Of a stretch of DNA of 64,000 nt, positions 47,949 to 57,700 are shown in pieces. The DNA comes from Pseudomonas sp. S30 (lineage in GTDB: Bacteria; Pseudomonadota; Gammaproteobacteria; Pseudomonadales; Pseudomonadaceae), in the NCBI RefSeq assembly GCF_016518545.1, contig NZ_JACVTO010000012.1, positions 108,831-172,830 of the forward strand, in the 5' to 3' direction. The translations under genes were made by a program, and so were the position numbers. The notes under the pieces are model-generated. The model did no database searches. It was not told where the DNA came from and worked only from the letters and a program-made list of their open reading frames with translations. Numbering within the stretch: position 1 is the stretch's first letter; every line of letters begins with the position of its first letter.

Positions 47949-47962
47949 TTGATCCAGATCAA
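47949..47962. promoter_or_regulatory. ANR/FNR box upstream of cioAB
   Basis: TTGATCCAGATCAA fits the consensus TTGAT-N4-ATCAA exactly. It lies 149 bases before cioA and 194 bases before the divergent small exported protein gene, so it could act on either. In P. aeruginosa ANR represses cioAB at low oxygen. Confidence 0.8.
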
Positions 47963-48155
47963 CGACTGCCTTCAAGGATAGTCCTGAAAGCCTGCGCAGG
48001 TTGTGTGGCCGTTTGCCGCGTGACCCGTTGCCCCACCCTCTTTACCCCGGCAACATTTCGTGCACAAACCATCCCCACACCAGTTGAACCCTTGGCCAAT
48101 GGCCACAGTCCACTTTTCAGGCCCACCTACCCGAGGCCTTGACGAGGAGACATCC

Positions 48156-48434
48156 ATGAAAGGTACTGCGCTTTGCGCCGCATTCGCGGCTGCCACCCTG
48201 CTGGCCTCGCCGGTGTTCGCGGCTGAAGACCTGTGTGCGACCAATCTGCAGAAGATCAACGACCAGATGGTCACCGCCGGCGCCACCTCCGAAGGCCTGG
48301 ACGACGCCCTGACCCAGCAAGTCGAGAACGCCAAGAAGGCCCAGGACGCTGGCAATACCGAGGAATGCATCGCTATCACGTCCAAGGTGCTCCTGCGCCT
48401 GGACAAGACCGAAAAGGGCAGCAGCGGCGCCTGA
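48156..48434 (+). CDS. Small exported protein of unknown function
   Basis: 92 residues with a clear signal peptide (MKGTALCAAFAAATLLASPVFAAED, cleavage near residue 22). The mature 70 residues are helical and acidic, with two cysteines (DLCATNLQKINDQM, NTEECIAITSKVLL) that could pair. GAGGAG lies 8 bases before the ATG. No domain is recognised. It is the last core-like gene before ssrA. Confidence 0.8.
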   Translation: MKGTALCAAFAAATLLASPVFAAEDLCATNLQKINDQMVTAGATSEGLDDALTQQVENAKKAQDAGNTEECIAITSKVLLRLDKTEKGSSGA

Positions 48435-48539
48435 TTCGGGCCTGTGCAAAGGGCGGCGGCACCCGCTGTCGACGCCGCCCTCGTAAAGGCGTATACTCGA
48501 CCGCACGTGTCGTGAGATACGTCAGCTAGAGCTGAGTGT

Positions 48540-48931
48540 GGGGCCGATCAGGATTCGACGCCGGTAACGAAACTCTAGGTGCATGCCGAGTTGGTAACAG
48601 AACTCGTAAATCCACTGTTGCAACTTTCTATAGTTGCCAATGACGAAAACTACGAGGGCTACGCTCTCGCTGCGTAAGCAGCTGAGCCCGCTCTCCTGGT
48701 AGCTTCGGCTCCAGCAATCACCAGGGGATGCCTGTAAACCCGAAGTGATTGTCATACAGAACAGGATCGTCGTGTAGCACGTTGGGGGCAAAGCGACTAA
48801 AACCTACCCAACTCGTCCAAAGCACCCTGCCACTCGGGCGGCTGCGGATTAACTCAGTTGAGATGGCTAAGCATGTAGTACCGACAGCGGAGTACTGGCG
48901 GACGGGGGTTCAAATCCCCCCGGCTCCACCA
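48540..48931 (+). ncRNA. ssrA: Transfer-messenger RNA (tmRNA)
   Basis: 392 bases from GGGGCCGATCAGGATTCGAC to the encoded CCA. The tRNA-like end has GGGGGTTCAAATCCCCCC (T arm) and the acceptor pairing GGGGCC... with ...GGCTCCACCA. The tag reading frame at 48636-48677 encodes ANDENYEGYALAA followed by TAA, the standard pseudomonad degradation tag. With SmpB it frees stalled ribosomes. A possible -10 TATACT lies at 48492-48497, so a 5' leader is removed. The 3' end is a common target for genomic islands, and accessory DNA follows at once. Confidence 0.98.
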
Positions 48932-48945
48932 AACATTCCAGGAAG

Positions 48946-48970
48946 AAGGCGCCTTAGGGCGTCTTTTTTT
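48946..48970 (+). terminator. Rho-independent terminator of ssrA
   Basis: Arms AAGGCGCC and GGCGTCTT (one G-U pair) with a TTAG loop, then TTTTTTG. It starts 15 bases after the CCA end. Confidence 0.85.
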
Positions 48971-49161
48971 GTGCGCGCGATTTAGGGGTTGACGGTTGAA
49001 TATCCGATTTTTCCCCTTTCGTGTAGGGCGTTTCCCAAAGATACTTCGGGCGCCTGTTTTCCGTTGCAGGTGGGGTGTCGCGGCTTTAGTCTCGGCGGGT
49101 CGTTGGGTATCAACGACTAGCTTTGACAGGCTAATGACGACCAGACACGCAACGTTGCCTA

Positions 49162-49236
49162 TGGCAGCTATGTGTGGGGCACCCCGTGTGCGCCGGTTTG
49201 GTCTTCACCGGTCTGTCAACCCACACACGGCTGCCA
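49162..49236 (+). other. Structured inverted-repeat element, copy A (upstream of the 49425 gene)
   Basis: Outer 17-base arms (49162-49178 and 49220-49236; TGGCAGC...GTGTGGG against CCCACAC...GCTGCCA) pair at 15 positions. Inside are a small hairpin GCAC-CCCGT-GTGC and a second hairpin CCGGT...ACCGG, giving a three-way-junction shape. Another hairpin (CACTTG/CAAGTG) follows. It ends 188 bases before the ATG at 49425. Copy B at 59827-59904 has the same plan with different inner sequence. Confidence 0.65.
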
Positions 49237-49424
49237 CCACTTGTTTGACAGCAAGTGCTGGTCGCTCCATTGAGGACCAAAGATGCTGAAAATTGTCCCT
49301 GATCCGCCTCGCGTTTTTTTTCGTTTGAATGGCAGCTTTCTCAAGGCTATTTTGTCGGTGGTGTTCGCACCTCAATCCGAGTTAAGGCGCAACTGCCAGG
49401 ATCGCATCGGAGGGATAGGGGTCA

Positions 49425-49688
49425 ATGGCCACTAACGACACCCAATGCACGGTGGGCAAAACCACCTTCTATCAAGGTGAGCATCAGACTTACCCCCTCT
49501 TTCGCATTGAGTCCGGCATCCCCTGCCAGGCCGCTCGCGAGCAGGCTTCAGAAATGATCGGTTACGCCTGCGACTTGGTTCTCAGTGGCCTTTTGGAAGA
49601 CAAGCCAAAGCATGTTTGGGCTGCTTACTATCTTTGTGCACTAGGTAAAGCTTTGTTGGATGACGCAGAGCTGGGTATGGCTGGCTGA
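49425..49688 (+). CDS. DUF3077-like small protein
   Basis: 87 residues. The core PLFRIESGIPCQAAREQASE, followed by a helix MIGYACDLVLSGL and WAAYYLCALGKALLDDAELG, resembles the DUF3077 family of small Pseudomonas proteins of unknown role. No signal peptide. The ATG at 49425 has GGAGGGATAGGGG upstream. It sits alone, 490 bases after ssrA, behind a long leader that contains the structured element at 49162-49236. A GCACCGGCG/CGCCGGTGC hairpin with a run of nine G lies after the stop (49699-49730). Confidence 0.75.
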   Translation: MATNDTQCTVGKTTFYQGEHQTYPLFRIESGIPCQAAREQASEMIGYACDLVLSGLLEDKPKHVWAAYYLCALGKALLDDAELGMAG

Positions 49689-49698
49689 ATTTCGGACT

Positions 49699-49730
49699 GC
49701 ACCGGCGTCGTTGGGGGGGGGCGCCGGTGC
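49699..49730 (+). terminator. GC-rich hairpin after the DUF3077-like gene
   Basis: Nine-base arms GCACCGGCG and CGCCGGTGC with a 14-base loop containing nine consecutive G. There is no T run, so termination is uncertain. Confidence 0.4.
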
Positions 49731-50026
49731 TAGGGATTCTCCGATCAACTCAGCACAGGCTACCTGACCTGTGCTGAAATAGCCGTCCTTCCAACTGCCC
49801 TCTACAAGCCCGCATGTAGTGGTCAACTGATCCCGGACACAGTTTTGAGTTTTTCTTCAGCTTTTGCCGAAGCCAGCCCGTCGTTGAATTGATGTGGGCG
49901 GATCCAGTTGTAATGGCTCATCAGGTACTGACTAATGTCTCGTTGAGCTTGCCGCCCGGTCAGGTAGCCCGTGCTCGGTATCCACTCAGATTTCAAGCTG
50001 CGGAATACTCGCTCCATCGGCGCATT

Positions 50027-51551
<1,525 letters not shown>

Positions 51552-51955
51552 TTAGCCCTGCGCCCAAACGTAAGTGATGTCACCACACCAGACCTGATTT
51601 TGCGCTTCGACATCAAACGTTCGGTTCAAGATATTCGGAAGGTCTAGCCGCTCTACGGTGGCCTTTTTGTACGCATGTGACCCTGGCTGCTTGCTGACCA
51701 ACGCCAGCTCACGTATCAGGCTGCGTACCTTGAACCGCCCGATTTGCTCCCCCTCTTCTTGCAGCATTCCCTTTATGCTACGGGTGCCGGGCGCACTTCG
51801 ACCTCGCGTGAAAAACTCATTCACTCGACTGCGCAACCGCAGTCGCTCAACATCCGGCGTTCGTCTTCTACGACGATGTGCGTAGTAACTTGAGCGAGTG
51901 ACTTCGAACACTTCGCACAAACAATTAATGGGCTCATGGTCGCTGAGTTGGCGGA

Positions 51956-52264
51956 TCAGCGCGTACGCTCGAGATCTTCCGACATCAAGAGCGCGGTAGC
52001 CTTTTTTAGGATCGACCTCTCGCGTTCAAGGCGCGTGATCCGAGCTTCCAGCTCTTGGATTATTTGCTGCTCTGGCGTCAACGCTTTGCTGGCCGGCGTG
52101 ATGCCGCCGCGCTCTTGCTGAAGCTGATTAACCCAGCGGCGCAGGGCCGACTCGACCAAGCCGAGCGAACGGGCTGCTTCGGCATGACTGTAGCCTTGAT
52201 CAAGCACCAGGCAGGCAGCCTCACGCTTGAACTCAGGGGTAAAGGTACGGCGTTGCTTGATCAT
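51956..52264 (-). CDS. IS3-family transposase orfA
   Basis: 102 residues: MIKQRRTFTPEFKREAACLV starts the HTH_Tnp_1 domain, HAEAARSLGLVESALRRWVN is the DNA-binding helix pair, and a leucine-zipper coiled coil follows (EQQIIQELEARITRLERERS). OrfA is intact, but its partner orfB is destroyed, so the element cannot move by itself. Confidence 0.93.
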   Translation of the reverse strand: MIKQRRTFTPEFKREAACLVLDQGYSHAEAARSLGLVESALRRWVNQLQQERGGITPASKALTPEQQIIQELEARITRLERERSILKKATALLMSEDLERTR

Positions 52265-52596
52265 CAGACACCTCTGTGGCGAGCATTCTCGCCTAAATGG
52301 GTGTCCGGGGTTAGTAGACCACTACACTTCTGCGTCCTTCTCGTAGGCTGCGAGTCTCCACTACCAAGCGCTCGTCCATACCACTGATTGCAAAATGCCT
52401 CTATTGAGCTAGAGTTCACGGTTGCGCAAAGAAACTCGCTAAACCCTAGAGGTCAAGGATGCAGATAATTATTCTCGAACTGAAGCCATCTATTTCGAAT
52501 CTGGCATTTCGTGAACCCCAAGGATAATCAGCCTCCGGCACCTCCGCACTTTAATTTTAATATTTATCTAGCTTAGACCACTGCAAAAGGCAAAAC

Positions 52597-54039
52597 ATGA
52601 AGCTCTCGGAACGATTCAAACTCTCCAAAACTCAATTCGAACTTGACTTTGTCGATATCGATACTGATTTTGACACGCGATTATTTGTAGATCCTTATCT
52701 TCTTGGATTAAGACCGGATCGCTGGTCGCTAAGGGCTGCCAGTTCAGTAAGATCCTTTTTTTCTCATTTCTTAGATCTAGTTCGTCAAGGGAAAGAGGAC
52801 GATGCTTTTGAACTCTTCTCTCATCTTCATGAGCCTAATGAGACCTGCCTCGGGCTTTCTGTAGGGAAACCTAGGGGTAACGGAATTGGTAGTGAGGATG
52901 CAAAGAAACTTTTCGAAAGTATCATGGGAAGCAAAGCAATACAGTCCGGAAAAATTACCGACCTAGAAGACTTTAGGCTATTTATCCCAGGAATCGGCAA
53001 AGATAAAGTTTCAGACATGACTACCAACCTCATACGAGGCAGCCTCATTACCTATACGCAGGCCCAATGCAAACTACATAAAATAAAATTAACAGCTGGT
53101 GTTTCCGCCGGACCTATATGGGATGTATCCCGAAAAATTTGGATATTTACTCATGAAGACACACTGCTTATTGAAGGGAAAAAGATTCTTCTCACCCCGA
53201 AAGGAATCGTTTCGTATAGCAAGGCTTACGCCCCTGAGAATTACTATAATAAACATGTACTTGAATACCTCCAACATGAGCACATAAGAACAGGTAGCAT
53301 ATGGGTCGAGCATCGCAAGGACGGAACTCCTTACATCTCAAAAAAGAGCCTAAAAGAAAATGTAGTAAAAGACTTTAACAAGGAATGGTTATTCGACTTC
53401 ACAGAAAAACACCCCTTAGTTTTTAAATCCTTTAGAGATCAGCAAGCGCAGCAGGTTAGATCTCTCCCTTCTGATTCAATTGATCCCGAGCTCAACTTGA
53501 ATTCAGTAGTAGAGCACCTGATTGCGAAGCTACGCTCGATTAAGCAGGGGCCATCAACGGCATCAGACTATCACAAAACAATAGTTGGCATTCTTGAAAT
53601 GCTACTTTACCCAAACGCCTCATCACCTGTACTCGAAGCTGAGATAAACCAGGGCAGAAAAAGGATTGATATATACTTCGAAAACTCAGCTAAGGAAGGA
53701 TTTTTTTATACGCTCCATATGATTCACAAGATACCCTGTCCATATCTAATTATCGAATGCAAGAACTACTCAAAGGACATACAAAACCCCGAGCTCGATC
53801 AAATGATTGGACGACTAACTGTTAATCGAGGAATGCTTGGAATCATAACATGCAGAGAGATATCCAAAAAAGAACTATTCATTGAAAGATGTAGAGACTC
53901 ATTTAAAAATGGCCACGGACTAATTATACCACTAACTGACACAGACCTAATATCAGCGCTTGAGAAGCTAAAGCTTGAACATAAAACCCCACTAGAGGAG
54001 GTGCTTAACGAAATAAAAAATACCATAATCATGTCCTGA
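52597..54039 (+). CDS. Orphan PD-(D/E)XK nuclease-like protein of unknown family
   Basis: 480 residues, much more AT-rich than the core genes. The C-terminal third holds a nuclease pattern: EAEINQGRKRIDIYFEN with Asp358, then PYLIIECKNYSKD with Glu387-Cys-Lys389, followed by a helix with ELDQMIGRLTVNRGMLGIIT, as in restriction-enzyme-like folds. The N-terminal 300 residues begin MKLSERFKLSKTQFELDFVD (a D-x-D-x-D-F-D-T-R-L-F-V-D-P motif follows) and match no domain I know. AAAAGG lies before the ATG. There is no methyltransferase or helicase next to it, so it may work alone. A restriction or abortive-infection nuclease is inferred from the motif and setting only. Confidence 0.75.
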   Translation: MKLSERFKLSKTQFELDFVDIDTDFDTRLFVDPYLLGLRPDRWSLRAASSVRSFFSHFLDLVRQGKEDDAFELFSHLHEPNETCLGLSVGKPRGNGIGSEDAKKLFESIMGSKAIQSGKITDLEDFRLFIPGIGKDKVSDMTTNLIRGSLITYTQAQCKLHKIKLTAGVSAGPIWDVSRKIWIFTHEDTLLIEGKKILLTPKGIVSYSKAYAPENYYNKHVLEYLQHEHIRTGSIWVEHRKDGTPYISKKSLKENVVKDFNKEWLFDFTEKHPLVFKSFRDQQAQQVRSLPSDSIDPELNLNSVVEHLIAKLRSIKQGPSTASDYHKTIVGILEMLLYPNASSPVLEAEINQGRKRIDIYFENSAKEGFFYTLHMIHKIPCPYLIIECKNYSKDIQNPELDQMIGRLTVNRGMLGIITCREISKKELFIERCRDSFKNGHGLIIPLTDTDLISALEKLKLEHKTPLEEVLNEIKNTIIMS

Positions 54040-54575
54040 CACAAAAAATTAGTGGCGACAATTACAGGGAGTGTTCCGATTGTTGCCACCGTAATTCCAT
54101 TACACTCGTCTCTAAAAAATCAGCTGAAAAAATCCTCACCTCCTCCGCCAACGCGCTTCCTGTCGAAGAAGAGCAAAGGTGTAGTCAGGTGCAATCGATT
54201 CCTCTTGCAGGAGGCCCGCTCAGGGCTGTTGCCGCTGACCAGTTCGGAAAGGAAGTGTCCAGCCCCATCAATAATTTACGTCACGGCCAACATCCGTTCG
54301 TCTGATGCCTATTGCCATCACCTGCTAGCCAGAAACGGCCCATTCTGCAAACTAACGAACAGAGGGAGAAAAGGCCGCTAGTCGGTGGGTATGGGGGCAT
54401 CGCGGCCTTCTTAGCCACGCTCAAAGTACCTAGCGAATACTGGCAAGCTATGCGACCAGCAGAAAGCGTGTGAGAAAAAACACAAAAAAACTGCGCAAGC
54501 GGCGAAAACTCTTACAATCTTACGCCAGATTTCCTACACATTTTTTTTGCCCCCCGATACTCAAGAGTTAGTCTC
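54040..54575. other. Intergenic stretch without a convincing gene
   Basis: 536 bases. Open frames here have poor codon use and no similarity. A long hairpin with arms AAGGCCGC (54371-54378) and GCGGCCTT (54402-54409) is followed by CTTAG and might end an upstream transcript. The last 60 bases before 54576 carry T- and C-runs and probably hold the promoter of the copy 1 module. Confidence 0.5.
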
Positions 54576-54912
54576 GTGAGTGACTCAGACAACTCATCCG
54601 CGCCAGTGGTTGACGTAGTGAAGCTTGCCGCATCCCTTCAGCGTTTCGCAGATGATCGCGACTGGCAGCAGTTCCACTCCCCAAAAAAATCTTATCTTGG
54701 CGCTCACTGGCGAGGAAGGAGAACCGTGCGAGATTTTCCAATGGATGAGCGATGCCGATTCGGTCTCCGTAGCTAAAGATCCCGAGTTCGGCCTAGCCAT
54801 TAAAGACGAATTGGCGGACGTACTGATGTACCTGGTTTGCCTGAGCAGCGTGCTCGGCATTGACCTCAACGAGGCAGTGACACGGAAACTTGCCTCGAAT
54901 GGCCAAAAGTAA
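54576..54912 (+). pseudogene. MazG/dCTPase-like nucleotide pyrophosphohydrolase, copy 1, frameshifted
   Basis: The GTG start at 54576 begins VSDSDNSSAPVVDVVKLAAS and runs to FHSPK. A run of seven A (54683-54689) then shifts the frame. One A fewer would restore NLILALTGEEGEPCEIFQWM and DELADVLMYLVCLSSVLGID to the stop at 54912. The intact homologue at 61724 has FHSPKNLVLALTGEVGELCE at this place. Also GEVGELCE has become GEEGEPCE here. It is a decayed or phase-variable copy of the first gene of the two-gene module. Confidence 0.85.
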
Positions 54913-54982
54913 CCCGTGGATAAAGTCAGAAGCAGCAGCAAAGTACAAGCGACTCTGACCAACACGCACCTAAGGACAACCC

Positions 54983-56909
54983 GTGATCGTTAACATTGCG
55001 GCCAAGCAGCAATTTCTTAAAGACAACGATAACGATGACATTGAGAATGTCATCCTCAGGCATTACAAGGAAGCTACCGGCAAGAACGGTGGCTCCCCGG
55101 AAATCAGGTCGTGGCTAAGGTCCCTGACGTACATGGCCAAGGTCCTTAGAGATGAGGACCTCCCGAGCGATGCAGGCCTGGCCATTGAATTGCACATTCC
55201 GCAGTCGTCGAAGCGAATCGACTTTCTACTCACCGATCGCGATGAAAACCAGGCAAAAAAGGCCGTACTGATCGAGCTGAACCAATGGAGCAAGGCCAAC
55301 GCCACAACCAAAGACGCCATCGTCAAAACGGCGTTGGGTGGCGGCCTCATTGAGACCATTTACCCGTCCTATCAGGTGTGGTCTTATGCGGCGCTGCTGG
55401 AAGGCTTCAACGAGGCGGTATATGACAAAAGCATCGAAATCCGTCCGTGCGCCTACCTCCACAACTACGTCAGCGACGGCATCATAGATTCAGCACACTA
55501 CGAGCCCCACATCAACAAGGCTCCGCTGTTTCTGAAAGGCCAGGAAGAGCTCAGTAAACTCAGAAATTTTCTGAAAAAGCACATAAGCCATGGCGACAAC
55601 AAAGAGGTTCTTTACGAGCTATCCGAGGGAAAAATTCGCCCGTCCAAGGCGCTAGCCGAAGCCCTCGGCGGGTTGATGAAAGCTAAACCCGAGTTCGTAT
55701 TGATTGACAATCAGAAAGCAATTTTTGAGTCGGCGCTGGCGGCAGCAAGCGAGGCCTCGGAGCACGCGCCCAAGGTGATGATCATCGAAGGTGAACCGGG
55801 TACCGGGAACACTGTTCTGGCCATCAATCTGCTGGTGAAGCTCACCGCATTGAAGCTGATGAGCAAATACGTCTCCAAGAATGCTGCCCCTCGCAAGGTC
55901 TACAAAAGCAAACTGGTTGGCACCATCAAGCGCAGCCATTTCTCGAATTTCTTTTCAGGCTCTGGGGCATTCATCGACACTGAGCCCAACACTTTCGATG
56001 CGTTTATCGTGGACGAAGCTCACCGGCTGAGTGAGAAAAGCGGGCTTTATGGAAACCTTGGGGAGAACCAGATCAAGGAGCTGATTGACTCAGCGAAATG
56101 CTCCATTTTCTTTATTGATGAGGACCAGCGTGTAACGTTGAGCGATATCGGCAGCAAGCAGGCGATACGCGCCTTTGCAAAAGCCAAGGGTGCTGTGGTT
56201 GAAAAACACGTGCTGTCTTCGCAGTTTCGCTGCAGTGGTTCGGACGGTTACCTGGCATGGCTGGATGACACGCTAGGCATTCGCTCGACGGCAAATCCGA
56301 CGCTTGAGACCCAAGAGTACGAGTTTAAGGTGTTCTACTCACCTCAAGCGATGCATGACGCAATCAACGAGAAAAACCACGGAAACAGAGCTCGTGTGGT
56401 CGCGGGCTATTGCTGGCCTTGGTTGAGCAAGAAAGCCCCACCGCTGCTGATATCGTGATTAGTCATTACAAACGCCAATGGAAACTGGATCAGGATGGCA
56501 GCCTGTGGATCATCGCTGAGAACTCCATCGAACAGGTTGGCTGCATTCATACCTGTCAGGGTTTGGAAGTCGACTACATCGGGGTGATCATCGGGCCAGA
56601 CCTAGTGGTACGTGACGGTCAGGTAGTGACATCCCCGGAAGAGCGGGACAAGTACGATAAATCGATTCGCGGCTGGAAAAATTGATGAAAGAGCAACCTA
56701 CCCTGGCGAAAAATGAAACAGGCCTGATCATCAAAAAAACGTACCGGACCCTGATGACTCGCGGGATGAAGGGTTGCTACCTGTACTGCACCGACAAAGA
56801 GACGGCGCAGCACTTCGAGAGTCGGCTTAGCCAGCGAAGGTATCGTTTACTAGGAGCCCCTGACCTGCGAGCCCAGGGGCAACAATCAGCAGCGCGTCCA
56901 TTTACTTGA
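54983..56909 (+). pseudogene. PD-(D/E)XK-DUF2075 (Schlafen-group-3) helicase, copy 1, degenerate
   Basis: It begins at GTG 54983 (IVNIAAKQQFLKDNDNDDIE) and follows copy 2 closely along its length. Two frameshifts break it: a one-base loss near 56431-56445 and a lost A in the run at 56677-56681, giving three reading segments (ending 56458, 56685, 56909). Two catalytic motifs are also lost: the nuclease ELK is ELN (55274-55282) and Walker A GxGKT is GTGNT (55808-55810), both AAG to AAC. VDEAHRL and DEDQRVT remain. After SRL the end also differs, running on to PFT. It is a dead or deliberately inactive paralogue. Confidence 0.88.
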
Positions 56910-57700
56910 TAGATTAGGTCCAGATTCGTTTTTAGAGGCGGTTCTCAAAACGCACCGTCCATCGGAATCCAGACCACGCAGCGTTCCAACTGCTATTCCA
57001 AGCAAGTTGATCAATAAACTATTAATTAGACAAAACAGTTAGGTACTAACTCGTTTCAGATTACCCCGGCGCGATCACCCTTAAGGGCTTTTGTTCGAGG
57101 TGAAGAATGTCGACCAGCTTCGTCCTTTCACTCATGGACAGACTGATTTGCGGAAGCCTGTGATCGCGTGGATCAATTGAGAGCGTTCCGCTGCTAAATT
57201 TCATTCAGCAAGCAAGTAGCGAACCAGGTTTTGATCCGTTGGCGAGGAGTAACGGCGGCGATGCTGATCTAACCGAACGCACTGACAAGCGAAGAGCCAG
57301 GTACGCCCCTACGCTCCTCGCTGCACGAGCCCGTGGAGCTTTAAGCCTGAAACTGAGGCCTGAGCCGTCTCCCGAATGGTGAGATTTCTGCTTAACCTGA
57401 TGCTGAGGTTGACCCGAATCCAGCCTGGGCAACCAGTCTCGCGAAGCCGCTGCGCACAAGCATGAATAGTCTATTCTCCACTGCATGACGCTCACGGTTA
57501 CCCGCAATGGCATTGATCGTGAATGCTGTTTTGAAAGAGCGTGCTCGGAACCATCAGGTATTCTTGAGCAACACCCCCAAACGCGTGCTTCTCAACAGAT
57601 CCACACGATCGCCCCCAACACCTGCTCAGCTCCTCCGCTCACGCCTCATACATAGGACACGCGTGATCGAGCCTGGACTGCACATCTGGAGTAAGAGTGA
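56910..57700. other. Intergenic stretch without a convincing gene
   Basis: About 790 bases between the decayed module and the chemoreceptor gene. Short open frames on both strands have no recognisable motif, and no terminal repeats or tRNA-like sequence are seen. The MCP promoter must be near its right end. The mixed base composition suggests rearranged remnants. Confidence 0.45.

Noticed and set aside
45356..48142. Plus-strand open frame of 928 codons across cioB and cioA
   Set aside because: Extremely His/Gln/Arg-rich, without domains, and opposite two well-defined oxidase genes that have their own ribosome sites.
57205..57513. Minus-strand open frame of 102 codons before the chemoreceptor gene
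   Set aside because: Serine/arginine-rich low-complexity translation with no motif and no ribosome site. Probably chance.
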